From Arthrobacter zhaoxinii (GTDB lineage: Bacteria; Actinomycetota; Actinomycetes; Actinomycetales; Micrococcaceae), in the NCBI RefSeq assembly GCF_025244925.1, contig NZ_CP104275.1, positions 2,542,001 through 2,606,000 of the forward strand: 64,000 nt of DNA, read 5' to 3'. Made by a program: the position numbers and the translations under genes. Below the pieces are notes generated by a model. The model was not told where the DNA came from. It did not search any database and saw only the letters and a list, made by a program, of their open reading frames with translations. Positions 33,658-42,454 of this stretch are shown in pieces (within the stretch, counting starts at the first letter, position 1; every line of letters begins with the position of its first letter).

Positions 33658-34848
33658 GTGCCAGTATCCGAATCTGCTTCCGCACTGGAAGCGCAGGTGC
33701 GCCGCGCCCTGGACACCGTCCAGGACCCGGAGCTGCGCCGGCCCATCACCGAACTCGGGATGCTCAAGGACGTGCGGCTCGACGCCGAGGGCGGCGTGAG
33801 CGTCGACGTACTGCTCACGATTGCCGGCTGTCCGCTGCGGGAGACCATCACGGCCGACGTCGAACGCGCTCTTGCCGCGGTGCCCGGAGTGAACACCGTG
33901 GACGTGAACCTGGACGTGATGACGCCGGAGCAGCGCAACGCGCTCAAGGACCGCCTGCGCGGCGGCGACCCGGTACGGACCATCCCGTTCAACCGCCCCG
34001 ATTCGCTGACCCGGGTGTACGCCGTGGCCAGCGGCAAGGGCGGCGTGGGCAAGTCCAGCGTCACCGTCAACCTCGCAGCGGCCATGGCCTCGCTCGGCCT
34101 GCGTGTGGGGATTGTCGACGCCGACGTCCACGGGTTCTCCGTGCCCGGCCTGCTCGGGATTACCCGGCCGCCCACCCGTGTGGACGAGATGATCCTTCCC
34201 CCGGTGGCCTACGGCATCAAGACCATTTCCATCGGGATGTTCGTGGACGGCAACCAGCCCGTGGCCTGGCGCGGACCCATGCTGCACCGCGCACTGGAAC
34301 AGTTCCTGACCGACGTGTATTTCGGGGACCTCGATGTCCTGTTCCTGGATCTTCCCCCCGGCACCGGCGATATCGCCATCTCCGTGGGGCAGCTCCTGCC
34401 GGGGTCCGAAATCCTGCTGGTGACCACACCGCAGAGCGCTGCGGCGGACGTCGCCGAACGTGCGGGCAGCGTGGCCCGGCAGACCGGGCAGAAGGTCACC
34501 GGCGTGATTGAGAATATGTCCTGGCTGGCACTGCCCGGCGGCGAACGCCTGGAAGTGTTCGGTTCCGGCGGCGGTGCCGCGGTTTCCGGACGGCTTGGCG
34601 AGACGCTGGGCTATCCCGTTCCGCTGCTCGGCAGCATCCCGCTCGACGTTGCCCTCCGTGAAGGCGGCGACGGCGGCCTGCCCGTCGTGTTGGCGGACGC
34701 GGAGGCAACGGCTGCGGGACACTCCGTGGGCGCTGAGGAGAACCCCCGGGAAGATACCGCGGCAACCGAACTGCGGCGCATTGCCCGGGAACTGGCACAC
34801 CGTCCCCGCGGCCTGGCCGGACGCAGCCTGGGGGTCAGCCCGGTCTAG
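33658..34848 (+). CDS. mrp: Mrp/ApbC-type P-loop ATPase
   Basis: A 396-residue Fe-S cluster carrier-family ATPase. The N-terminal MIP18/DUF59 domain (about 10-95) has the single Cys in TIAGCPLR. The deviant Walker A GKGGVGKSS is at 126-134, and DADVHGFSVPGLL and LPPGTGDIAIS follow. The C-terminal CPxC pair that binds a bridging cluster in many Mrp/Nbp35 proteins is missing: the segment after ENMSWLALPGG runs directly into ERLEVFGSGGG. A Fe-S carrier role therefore cannot be assumed. GTG start, 4 bp after the DUF1003 stop. Confidence 0.9.
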   Translation: MPVSESASALEAQVRRALDTVQDPELRRPITELGMLKDVRLDAEGGVSVDVLLTIAGCPLRETITADVERALAAVPGVNTVDVNLDVMTPEQRNALKDRLRGGDPVRTIPFNRPDSLTRVYAVASGKGGVGKSSVTVNLAAAMASLGLRVGIVDADVHGFSVPGLLGITRPPTRVDEMILPPVAYGIKTISIGMFVDGNQPVAWRGPMLHRALEQFLTDVYFGDLDVLFLDLPPGTGDIAISVGQLLPGSEILLVTTPQSAAADVAERAGSVARQTGQKVTGVIENMSWLALPGGERLEVFGSGGGAAVSGRLGETLGYPVPLLGSIPLDVALREGGDGGLPVVLADAEATAAGHSVGAEENPREDTAATELRRIARELAHRPRGLAGRSLGVSPV

Positions 34849-34873
34849 GCGCCCGGCGAGGTGATGAGTGGCC

Positions 34874-35320
34874 CTACGTTGCTTCGATGTCGAACGGGGC
34901 TGGCTCTCCCGCAGCAAGGCGTTCCAGCGGTTTGACCGCAGGCGGCCGGCTCTCCGCCGACGGCGCCGCAGCGGATACCGGGGAGGGTGCGGCAGGCTGC
35001 GCGCCTGAAACCGGAGGGGCCGGCGCCGCGGACGACTGCCCCTTCACGGCTTTGGCGGCGTCCTCGAAATCGTCCAGCAGCGCTTCCTTGATGATGCGCC
35101 GCGGGTCGTACTGCCGAGGGTCCAGCTTCCGCCAGTCCACCTCGTCAATTTCGGGGCCCACTTCTTCGCGCAGTTGTTCACGGGCACCGGAGGCCATCCG
35201 CCGCACTTCCCGCACCAGCCGGGCCAGCTGCGAAGCGTATTCGGGCAGGCGTTCAGGACCCAGTATCACGACGGCGATTATTGCCAGAAGGATGAACTCG
35301 TAACCGTTGATTCCTACCAC
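34874..35320 (-). CDS. tatB: Twin-arginine translocation protein TatB
   Basis: A 148-residue Sec-independent translocase subunit. It has one N-terminal transmembrane helix (about 8-22) ending in VILGPERLPEYA, the TatB hallmark, then an amphipathic helix (ASQLARLVREVRRMASGARE) and an Ala/Pro-rich tail. It binds Tat signal peptides with TatC. The gene sits behind rseA and sigE as in other Actinobacteria. TAGTCT lies 6 nt before the GTG start, so it probably has its own leaderless promoter within the 48-bp gap after rseA. Confidence 0.92.
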   Translation of the reverse strand: MVGINGYEFILLAIIAVVILGPERLPEYASQLARLVREVRRMASGAREQLREEVGPEIDEVDWRKLDPRQYDPRRIIKEALLDDFEDAAKAVKGQSSAAPAPPVSGAQPAAPSPVSAAAPSAESRPPAVKPLERLAAGEPAPFDIEAT

Positions 35321-35326
35321 TCTTGA

Positions 35327-35332
35327 AGACTA
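35327..35332 (-). promoter_or_regulatory. -10 element (TAGTCT) for leaderless tatB
   Basis: Minus-strand TAGTCT ends 6 nt before GTG 35320. It implies tatB expression independent of the sigE transcript. Confidence 0.5.
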
Positions 35333-35368
35333 CCTTTTCCCGGGAGCAGCGAGCTACTTGCCTGCACG

Positions 35369-36289
35369 CTAGAGGCTCCAGCCGGCGCGCGTAAACATGG
35401 CCAGGCCCCGGACAATGCGCTCCATCGGCTCCGGATCGGCGCCGGCGCGTGCGAGGCGGGCGGATTCGAGCAGCGACAGCTCCTCCACGGCCCGCGGGAG
35501 TGATTTCACCGGGAGGCTGGATTCGAAGGTGTAGGTGACGCTGCCCGCCGCCACCACCTTCCGGCCGGGATGCTCGTCCGAGCCGAAGACCGCCGGGCCC
35601 GCCGGCGACCCCGCTGCGGAGAACCCGTCTGCGGCGACGGGCCGTCCGGTCACCCCGTTGATCACCGGCTGGCCGTCTTCACCCGGCAGCGGATGCTGCT
35701 CCACGAGCATCAGCCGTTCGCCGTCTGCCGTGAAGGTCATTTCGACTGCAGGACGCCCGTTGACCTTGAGGGAGCGGGCGGACTCCAGCGTCAATCCCAG
35801 ATCCGCCAGTTCGGGGCAGGACCAGCCATGTGCACGCAGCTGCTGCAGCTGATCGGCTGTGAGGGTTCCGTCTCCCGCAACTTCCTCCCACCCCGCGGTC
35901 ATGGCGGCCTCTGCACCTGCCGGGGCGGGGACCTCCAGGATGCTTCCGGCGATATAGGCACCGCCCAGCAGCACCGCACCTGCAGCAGCCACCGCCCCGG
36001 CAGCGGCCAGGGCATGGCTGCGCCGGTCCAGCATTTTCGGATCCCGCCCCGCGGCGGATTCCGGGCAGGCGGACTGCGCTGCGGTCAAGCTCTCCGCAAT
36101 CCGTGCCGAGAGCTCCGGCCCGGCCGGAGGAACTTTGAGGGAACGCAGCCGACTGCGCAGCCGGCGCTCTTCCGCGGCGGCGGCCCGGCAGGAGGCACAC
36201 CGGGAGAGATGTGCCTCGATGGCGCGGTGGCGCCGAAGGGGCGTTTCGCCGTCGATGTAACTTCCTAAATGCCGCGTGGGGTGTCGCAC
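35369..36289 (-). CDS. rseA: Zinc anti-sigma factor, RseA-type, membrane-anchored
   Basis: A 306-residue anti-sigma factor. The zinc motif HLSRCASC (H27, C31, C34) is the HxxxCxxC core of ZAS proteins that hold an ECF sigma factor. A probable transmembrane helix lies at about 93-118 (Ala/Gly/Val-rich), followed by a ~185-residue extracytoplasmic domain. The start is GTG 36289, 3 nt after the sigE stop, so synthesis is coupled to its sigma factor. Confidence 0.88.
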   Translation of the reverse strand: MRHPTRHLGSYIDGETPLRRHRAIEAHLSRCASCRAAAAEERRLRSRLRSLKVPPAGPELSARIAESLTAAQSACPESAAGRDPKMLDRRSHALAAAGAVAAAGAVLLGGAYIAGSILEVPAPAGAEAAMTAGWEEVAGDGTLTADQLQQLRAHGWSCPELADLGLTLESARSLKVNGRPAVEMTFTADGERLMLVEQHPLPGEDGQPVINGVTGRPVAADGFSAAGSPAGPAVFGSDEHPGRKVVAAGSVTYTFESSLPVKSLPRAVEELSLLESARLARAGADPEPMERIVRGLAMFTRAGWSL

Positions 36290-36292
36290 TCT

Positions 36293-36898
36293 TCAGTTTG
36301 CTCCCGCGACTCGGGGCAGTTTAAGGCGCGGACGCGCAGCCGGCCGCAGCTGCGGGTCACGGTGTGAGAGTTTTTCCTTCAGCATGGCCCGGCCGCGGTG
36401 GATCCGGGAGCGGACGGTGCCGAGCTTGACGTCCAGCACGCGGGCAACTTCGTCGTAGGAGAGGCCCTCCAGATCACACAGGACGACGGCGGCACGGAAG
36501 TCGGGCGGCAGTTCTTCCAGTGCGCGGGCAATGTCCACATCCAGATTGTTGAATTCGAAGCTTCGCTCCGGGCCGGGGCCGTTGCTGGGCAGCTTGCTGG
36601 AGGTTTCCTCGGTCATGCCGTCAAAACGGATCCTGCTGCGGCGGCGGGCCTGGTCCAGAAAGAGGTTGGTGGTGATGCGGTGCAGCCAGCCGTCGAGGGT
36701 ACCCGGCTGGAAATTGGCCAGTGACCGGAAGACCCGGACGAAGACTTCCTGGGTCAGGTCTTCGGCATCGTGCTTGTTGCCGGTCAGCCGGTAGGCGAGC
36801 CGGTATACCTTCGCCGAATGCGCCTGGACCACTTCCTCCCACGTGGGGCGCACCCATTCCGCGGCCATGTCCGCTGCTGTGTCCGGCGTGGTTGCCAT
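36293..36898 (-). CDS. sigE: ECF RNA polymerase sigma factor SigE
   Basis: A 201-residue group IV sigma factor. Region 2 includes [25 protein letters not shown], with the -10 recognition segment. Region 4 is [19 protein letters not shown] to [26 protein letters not shown] 36898 is chosen because GGAGGA lies about 7 nt upstream; the frame continues 30 nt further to a start with no site. With rseA and tatB it matches the envelope-stress sigE cluster of mycobacteria, but without htrA. An autoregulatory ECF promoter was looked for and not recognised. Confidence 0.93.
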   Translation of the reverse strand: MATTPDTAADMAAEWVRPTWEEVVQAHSAKVYRLAYRLTGNKHDAEDLTQEVFVRVFRSLANFQPGTLDGWLHRITTNLFLDQARRRSRIRFDGMTEETSSKLPSNGPGPERSFEFNNLDVDIARALEELPPDFRAAVVLCDLEGLSYDEVARVLDVKLGTVRSRIHRGRAMLKEKLSHRDPQLRPAARPRLKLPRVAGAN

Positions 36899-37224
36899 AG
36901 TCTTCCTCCTCCCTTCCAAGCTGCGCACCGCTCCTGCATTCCACCTCTACAGCCGCTTCGCGCGGTCCCGTTCGTCGGCGGAAAACCGGGATGTGCGGGG
37001 GAGGAACTGCGGCTGCCCTGAGGGGTGCCGCGGCGGATCCGGCGGGGATGTGCATTACTGCTAATAATGGTCACGCATCAATCTGGGAGTTGTCTGTTAG
37101 CACGCCTTTAGCAGCACGCCTGGTACTGGAACAAGGCGTCGAGGGTAATGCATACGCGGTTACGCCCTGCTTGGCCTTAAGCTTGTCGAAGCAGGAATTC
37201 CTCCGGACCGAAAGTGATAAACCC
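36899..37224. other. Divergent intergenic region sigE / O-methyltransferase
   Basis: There is no gene in these 326 bp. It contains a direct repeat of AGCACGCCT (37099-37107 and 37113-37121) and, just before the methyltransferase, a 7-bp stem CCTGCTT/AAGCAGG (37166-37172 and 37189-37195) with a 16-nt loop. No GGAAC-type ECF promoter with proper spacing is visible on either strand. Confidence 0.5.
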
Positions 37225-37860
37225 ATGCGCGCCGACAAGCAGACCAGTTGGTCCTACACGGAGGCCCTGCCGACCGAGGATGAGGTGCTGATCCGCGCCC
37301 GTGAGCGCTCCTTTGAATTGGGCGTCAGCGCCGTCTCCAGCGGGGTGGGTGCGGCACTGACCGTCCTGGCCGCGGCAAGCAAGGCCACCACGGTGGTGGA
37401 GATCGGCACGGGTGCAGGAGTATCCGGCGTATGCCTGCTCCGCGGCCTGGGCCGCAACGCGGTGCTGACCACCATAGATTCCGACGTCGACCACCTCCGT
37501 GCGGCCCGGGAGGCCTACGCCGAGGCAGGCATTCCCGGTAACCGTACCCGCACCATCTCCGGCCGCGCCGCCGAGGTACTCCCCCGCCTGACGGATGCCG
37601 CTTACGACATGGTGTTCATTGACGCGGACAAGCCTTCGTTCCCGCTCTACGTCAACCAGGCGGTCCGCCTGCTCAAGCGCGGCGGGCTGCTGGTGGTCAA
37701 TGATGCACTGGACCACGGCAAGGTGGCGGATCCGGCCGTCCGTGAGGCCATCACCAACACCATGCGCAAGGTGGGCAAGGCCATCCGGGACAACGAAGAC
37801 CTCGTCTCGTCCCTGCTGCCCACGGGTGACGGCCTGCTTCTGGCCGTGAAGACCGCCTAG
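37225..37860 (+). CDS. O-methyltransferase (family 3)
   Basis: A 211-residue AdoMet-dependent O-methyltransferase of the catechol/caffeoyl-CoA type. The AdoMet loop is VVEIGTGAGVSGVCLL, the metal/catalytic Asp is in MVFIDADKPSFPLYV, and the LLKRGGLLVVNDAL stretch is typical. Methyl acceptor unknown. It is divergent from sigE, as Rv1220c is in M. tuberculosis. ATG 37225 is used because upstream codons are not family-like; ribosome site is weak. Confidence 0.88.
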   Translation: MRADKQTSWSYTEALPTEDEVLIRARERSFELGVSAVSSGVGAALTVLAAASKATTVVEIGTGAGVSGVCLLRGLGRNAVLTTIDSDVDHLRAAREAYAEAGIPGNRTRTISGRAAEVLPRLTDAAYDMVFIDADKPSFPLYVNQAVRLLKRGGLLVVNDALDHGKVADPAVREAITNTMRKVGKAIRDNEDLVSSLLPTGDGLLLAVKTA

Positions 37861-37909
37861 CCCGCTCCATCACACCTGCCTGTGCGCAGGATCCCCAGGA
37901 AGGCGCCAC

Positions 37910-38689
37910 ATGATCGAGATCCTCAACCCAGCCGAGCTGTCCCGGGCGAAGGACACCGGTGCGTTGGTGGCCGATATCCTGCAGACGGTCAAGGCCCGCA
38001 CCACTGCGGGCACCAACCTGCTGGACATCGACCAGTGGGCCAGGACCATGATCGTCGAGGCCGGTGCCAAGTCCTGCTACGTGGACTACGCGCCGTCGTT
38101 CGGACGCGGTCCGTTCGGCCATTACATCTGCACGTCCGTCAATGACGCCGTGCTGCACGGCCTCCCGCACGACTACGTGCTGGCCGACGGCGACCTGCTG
38201 ACGCTGGACCTGGCCGTATCCCTCGCCGGGATCGTCGCCGATTCGGCCATCACTTTCACCGTGGGCGGCTCCCCCTCCCCGGAGGATGCCGCCATGGTCA
38301 ACGCGACCGAACGCGCCCTGGCCGCAGGAATAGCCGCAGCCCGCCCCGGTGCCCGCATCGGGGACATTTCACACGCCATCGGCTCGGTCCTCACTGATGC
38401 GGGGTATCCGGTCAACACCGAATTCGGCGGGCACGGCGTCGGGTCCACCATGCACCAGGACCCCCACATCGCGAACAACGGACGGCCGGGCCGCGGCTAT
38501 AAACTGCGCCCCGGGCTCCTGCTTGCCCTGGAACCGTGGGTCATGGCGGATACCGCCGCCCTGATCACCGACGCAGACGGCTGGACGCTCCGCAGCGCCA
38601 CGGGCTGCCGGACGGCCCACAGCGAACACACCATCGCGGTCACCGCCGACGGAGCGGAAATCCTCACCCTGCCGAAGGCCGCCCGCTAG
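37910..38689 (+). CDS. map: Methionine aminopeptidase, type I
   Basis: A 259-residue M24A enzyme that removes the initiator Met. Metal ligands are visible: the two Asp of LTLDLAVSLAGIVADSA, the His of GGHGVGSTMH, the Glu of ALEPWVM and the Glu of HSEHTIAVT. AGGAAGG lies 7 nt before ATG. Many Actinobacteria have two map genes and this could be either. Its stop overlaps the end of the convergent pepA gene by 4 nt. Confidence 0.93.
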   Translation: MIEILNPAELSRAKDTGALVADILQTVKARTTAGTNLLDIDQWARTMIVEAGAKSCYVDYAPSFGRGPFGHYICTSVNDAVLHGLPHDYVLADGDLLTLDLAVSLAGIVADSAITFTVGGSPSPEDAAMVNATERALAAGIAAARPGARIGDISHAIGSVLTDAGYPVNTEFGGHGVGSTMHQDPHIANNGRPGRGYKLRPGLLLALEPWVMADTAALITDADGWTLRSATGCRTAHSEHTIAVTADGAEILTLPKAAR

Positions 38690-40326
38690 CGGGCGGTCCG
38701 GCCCAGCCCGGCAAGATAGGACAGCAGCAGTCGCACGCCGAAGCCGGTGGCTCCCTTGGTCAGTTCGCGGCTGTCCTTGGTGGCACGCGAGGGACCCGCA
38801 ATATCGATATGAGCCCAGGGAACGCCGCCGGTGAACCTCTCCAGGAACAGCGCGGCAACAATCGCCCCGGCACCGAATTTCGCCTGGACGGGCGCAATGT
38901 GGGAAACATCGGCAATGTCGGAGTCCAGCACGTAGCCGTAGTCGGCCACCAGCGGCAGCTGCCACACGGCGTCGCCGGAATTCTGACCGGCCGCTTCCAG
39001 CCGGGCCAGCAGCTCCGGGGTGTTGCCGAAGAGGGCTGCGTGGTGCATTCCCAGCCCCAGGGCAGCCGCACCCGTCAGGGTGGCGACATCCACCAGCACA
39101 TCGGGAGCGAGCTCGGCGGCAGCGTACGCCAGGGCGTCGGCAAGGACCATCCGTCCCTCGGCGTCGGTGTTGCCCACTTCCACGGTGGTCCCGTTGTAGG
39201 TGGTGACGACGTCGGCGGGCCGGTACGAGGCAGCGCCGATGGCGTTCTCGGCCAAAGCCAGGACCGCGGTGACCTTCACCGGAAGCTTCAACGCAGCGGC
39301 AGCCTCGGTCACGGCCAGTACGGCGGCGGCGCCGGCCATGTCCGTCTTCATGGTCATCATGGCATCCCGCGGCTTGAGCGAGATTCCGCCGGAATCGAAG
39401 GTGATGCCCTTGCCCACGAGGACCACATGCGGCGCCTCGCCGCCGTCGGGCTGATAGACAACCTCCACCAGCCGCGGCGGATGCTCGGATCCGGAGCCCA
39501 CGGCAAGCAGCCCGCCGAACCCCTCGGCTCTGAGTTCATCTTCGGCGCGGACCCGCACAGTGAGTCCGCTGTTCCCGGCGATGCTCCGGGCCTGCTCCGC
39601 GATCCAGTCCGGCGTGGCCGTCCCGGCGGGAGTGTTGGTCAGGTCGCGGGCAGTCCACACGGCGCGGGCGGTCACGGCTGCACGGGCGGCTGCTGCCTCG
39701 TCCAGTCCCGTCAGTTCAAGGGATGCGGCAATCGGTGCCGGAGCGTCGGTGATGCCGGCCCGGGGCGGACGGTACCCACCCAGCAGGAAGCCCTCAAGGA
39801 AGGCTTCCTGCCTGTCCGGGTCCAATCCGTCCACAACGCTGCCCCGGATCCGCCGGGCGCCCATAGTGGCGCGGGCAAGGGCGGCACCGGCCCGCCGCAG
39901 GGCAGCCGGCGACTCGTCGCCGGCGCCTACATAAATCAGTTTGCCGGGCAGGTCCGCGGCATCGCGGGGCGGCTCGATCACAAGGATCTCACCCGCCCTG
40001 CCCGTCACCTTGGCGCTGCGGGCGCGTGCAGCGACGTCGACGCCGTAGCGTACTGCCGCTTCGACCGCGCCGCGCCGCGGCTGCGGAACCGGGTTCGCTG
40101 CCTCGTCCGCGTCCTCCCGGCCTGAACCGGCCGGAGCCGGCGTCATGGCGACGGCGAGGATATCCACGCCTTCCTCCGGGACCGGCTGCAGCCCGCTGCC
40201 GGACTCCGCCGTTCCAGTGCGCGGGTTCAGCGCCGCCAGGGCAGTGACTCCCGGCAGCGATGCGGTGATGAAGGGCGATGCCGGAGTGGATCCGGTCCGG
40301 GCTGAAGACTTCGGAGGCAGCTGCAT
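38686..40326 (-). CDS. pepA: Leucyl aminopeptidase (M17)
   Basis: A 546-residue cytosolic metallo-aminopeptidase. The catalytic domain shows VGKGITFDSGGISLKP with the metal Lys/Asp, MKTDMAGAAAVL, and NTDAEGRMVLADAL with Asp/Glu ligands and the catalytic Arg. The N-terminal ~190 residues form the macro-like domain. ATG 40326 has TAGCCT 7 nt upstream and no ribosome site, so it is probably leaderless. That hexamer overlaps the stop codon of the DUF3117 gene. Confidence 0.94.
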   Translation of the reverse strand: MQLPPKSSARTGSTPASPFITASLPGVTALAALNPRTGTAESGSGLQPVPEEGVDILAVAMTPAPAGSGREDADEAANPVPQPRRGAVEAAVRYGVDVAARARSAKVTGRAGEILVIEPPRDAADLPGKLIYVGAGDESPAALRRAGAALARATMGARRIRGSVVDGLDPDRQEAFLEGFLLGGYRPPRAGITDAPAPIAASLELTGLDEAAAARAAVTARAVWTARDLTNTPAGTATPDWIAEQARSIAGNSGLTVRVRAEDELRAEGFGGLLAVGSGSEHPPRLVEVVYQPDGGEAPHVVLVGKGITFDSGGISLKPRDAMMTMKTDMAGAAAVLAVTEAAAALKLPVKVTAVLALAENAIGAASYRPADVVTTYNGTTVEVGNTDAEGRMVLADALAYAAAELAPDVLVDVATLTGAAALGLGMHHAALFGNTPELLARLEAAGQNSGDAVWQLPLVADYGYVLDSDIADVSHIAPVQAKFGAGAIVAALFLERFTGGVPWAHIDIAGPSRATKDSRELTKGATGFGVRLLLSYLAGLGRTAR

Positions 40327-40333
40327 GAATTAA

Positions 40334-40339
40334 AGGCTA
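40334..40339 (-). promoter_or_regulatory. -10 element (TAGCCT) for leaderless pepA
   Basis: Minus-strand TAGCCT ends 7 nt before ATG 40326 and shares its first three bases with the DUF3117 stop codon. Confidence 0.5.
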
Positions 40340-40504
40340 GCCCGTAACGCCCACAAGGCAGTCCTTGAGCTTGCCTGCTTCTTCCACATTAAGCTCAACC
40401 ACCAAGCGGCCGCCGCCGTCTATCGGCACCCGCAGAATAAGGCTGCGCCCCTCCTTTGTAACCTCCATTGGACCGTCGCCAGTACGTGGTTTCATCGCAG
40501 CCAT
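40337..40504 (-). CDS. DUF3117 small protein
   Basis: A 55-residue protein that a length filter easily misses. The sequence begins MAAMKPRTGDGPMEVTKEG, continues SLILRVPIDGGGRLVVEL and ends EEAGKLKDCLVGVTG, which is the full actinobacterial DUF3117 family (cf. M. tuberculosis Rv1211). GGGG lies about 10 nt before the ATG. Codon use includes ATA, ACA and CTT, less GC-biased than its neighbours, and the 146-bp upstream region is AT-richer than average. Function unknown. Confidence 0.92.
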   Translation of the reverse strand: MAAMKPRTGDGPMEVTKEGRSLILRVPIDGGGRLVVELNVEEAGKLKDCLVGVTG

Positions 40505-40650
40505 TTCGAGATTCCCCTTTCACAGCGCCCGGTTTACCCGGATCACCTGTAATCCGCTGCCTGCGAAAGTAAAATATCCGCCCGGCAATTGCTGTCATTA
40601 TTCCGCACAAGTACCGAGCAAACGAAATTCCGTGTGTCGCGTGCCACAAA

Positions 40651-41886
40651 CTAGGGTGGGTAATCCCCTCCGCCGGGTAATTCCGTCCACCGCCACAGCC
40701 ACACCACCCAGACAATCTGCAGCACCGCGAACGCTGCAGCGACGGTCCCCCGGTAGGCCCTGGACCGGCTGAGCCACGCCGTCGAAAGTGCCAGCGGGAA
40801 CAGCGGCAGCAGGAGCCGGAACGTACTGGTCTGCGGATTCAGGAACACCAGCAGGTACAGCAGGTAGGCCGCACACCACAGCTGCAGTTCCAGTCCGAGC
40901 CGCCGGACCGGTGCAGACATCAGGTAAAGCGCCGCGGCTCCGACGAGCACTACCAGCACCAGGGGCCCGAACAGCGGACCGAAGAGGTACCCGGACATGG
41001 TCAGCCAGGGCTTGAACGGGACCAGGTCCCCGAACCGCCAGGCACTCTCGGTATCCGTGTAGGCGCGGAGGTCTCCCGTGGACGCCCAGGCGATGACCGG
41101 CCAGGCCAGCGCGGAGAATCCCGCCGCCGCCGCCAGCCCCGTGAGCCGCCATGCCTCGCCGGCAGGGAAGTCCACCCGGTGCCGGCGCAGGAACCGCACG
41201 GCCAGCACCACGCCGACGGCGAGCGCGAAGGGAACCCCCACGGGCCGGGAGAGGCACATCAGGGCCACGACCGGGATGGCCGTGAGATAACGGCCGGCCA
41301 CGAACAGATACAGCGACCCTGCAAGGAGCAGCAGATTCAGGGACTCCGCATAGGGGATCTGCAGGATCGGCGACACGGGGAAAACCGCCACGAAGACCAC
41401 GGCCCACATCGCAGTACCGTGTCCTGCCCGGAGGCGGAACAGCCGGTAGATGACCAGTGAGGCGGCGAAACCCGCGACCGTGGCAACCACGGGAGCCAGG
41501 ACGGCCCAGCCCAGGTGCGTGACGGCGTCGAGCCCGCGCACCAGCAGCGGGAACAGGGCGTAGAAGGCCCATTCGTTTTCCTGGGCATTGCCGGCGGCGT
41601 CACGCGGCACGCTCGCGGGATAGCCGTCGGCGAAGATCCGGGAATACCACTCGGCATCCCAGATATTGATGAAGTTCCAGTACGACGGAGACGCGCCTCC
41701 CCACGGACCTGCCGGCTGGAACCGGGCGGTGGCGGCCAGGACCGCAAAGGAAAAGAGCCGGGCGGCCAGCCACAGGGCCAGGACCTGGACGTACCAGGGC
41801 CACCGCTGGACGACGGTGCGGGCACGGTGCGCCGCGGCCTGTGCCCGGTCGTTTGCGGACGGACGCCGGGATGCTTCAGTCTCCAT
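40651..41886 (-). CDS. PIG-V-like mannosyltransferase, polytopic membrane protein
   Basis: A 411-residue protein with about eight to ten transmembrane helices. After TM1 the loop contains WDAEWYSRIFADGYP, resembling the catalytic Asp/Glu loop of PIG-V/GT-C polyprenyl-phosphate-mannose-dependent transferases, and AFYALFPLL follows. The ATG at 41886 lies 11 nt inside the tag gene, so it is coupled to tag. Acceptor (protein, lipoglycan or arabinomannan) is unknown. Confidence 0.8.
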   Translation of the reverse strand: METEASRRPSANDRAQAAAHRARTVVQRWPWYVQVLALWLAARLFSFAVLAATARFQPAGPWGGASPSYWNFINIWDAEWYSRIFADGYPASVPRDAAGNAQENEWAFYALFPLLVRGLDAVTHLGWAVLAPVVATVAGFAASLVIYRLFRLRAGHGTAMWAVVFVAVFPVSPILQIPYAESLNLLLLAGSLYLFVAGRYLTAIPVVALMCLSRPVGVPFALAVGVVLAVRFLRRHRVDFPAGEAWRLTGLAAAAGFSALAWPVIAWASTGDLRAYTDTESAWRFGDLVPFKPWLTMSGYLFGPLFGPLVLVVLVGAAALYLMSAPVRRLGLELQLWCAAYLLYLLVFLNPQTSTFRLLLPLFPLALSTAWLSRSRAYRGTVAAAFAVLQIVWVVWLWRWTELPGGGDYPP

Positions 41887-42454
41887 GGCGGACCCAGCAG
41901 TCGGCGAGGTGGTCGTTGACGTAGCCGGTCGCCTGCAGCATCGCATAGGCGGTGATCGGCCCGACGAAGCGGAAACCGCGTTTCTTCAGGTCCTTGGCCA
42001 GGGCCGCGGAATCGGCCGTGGAAGCGGGGACCTCGGCCGGCGTCTGCGGTGCAGGCCGGTCCGCAGGTGCCCGGTACCGCGCCAGCAGGCCGCCGAGGCT
42101 CTCGCCGTCCGGCAGTGCCAGCAGCGCACGGGCGTTGCTGATCACGGCATCGATCTTCGCGGCATTGCGCACAATGCCCGGGTCGGACAGCAGACGCGTC
42201 CGGTCGGCGTCGCCGAAGGCCGCCACGGCGTGCGGGTCGAATCCGGCGAAGGCGGCGCGGAAGGCCTCCCGCTTGCGCAGGATGGTGATCCAGCTGAGGC
42301 CGGATTGGAAGGCTTCCAGGCTCAGTCGCTCAAAGAGTGCCGACTCCCCCTCCACGGCGCGGCCCCATTCAGTGTCGTGGTACCGCTGGTAATCCTCGCT
42401 GGCCAGTGCCCAGCCGCAGCGCAGCCGGCCGTCAGCGCCCGGCACAGCGCTCAA
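41876..42454 (-). CDS. tag: DNA-3-methyladenine glycosylase I
   Basis: A 192-residue base-excision enzyme of the HhH family. The zinc site of Tag is complete: C13 and H26 at the N-terminus, H182 and C186 at the C-terminus (NDHLADCW). LSWITILRKREAFRAAFAGFD and IRNAAKI-type segments (VRNAAKID) are diagnostic. The start is TTG 42454, accepted because it forms a TTGA 4-nt overlap with the upstream gene. Confidence 0.93.
   Translation of the reverse strand: MSAVPGADGRLRCGWALASEDYQRYHDTEWGRAVEGESALFERLSLEAFQSGLSWITILRKREAFRAAFAGFDPHAVAAFGDADRTRLLSDPGIVRNAAKIDAVISNARALLALPDGESLGGLLARYRAPADRPAPQTPAEVPASTADSAALAKDLKKRGFRFVGPITAYAMLQATGYVNDHLADCWVRHGD

Noticed and set aside
36899..37224. Autoregulatory ECF promoter (GGAAC-N16-17-GTT) for sigE
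   Set aside because: GGAAC occurs near 37129 on the plus strand, but no GTT-like -10 lies at the right distance, and none is found on the minus strand.
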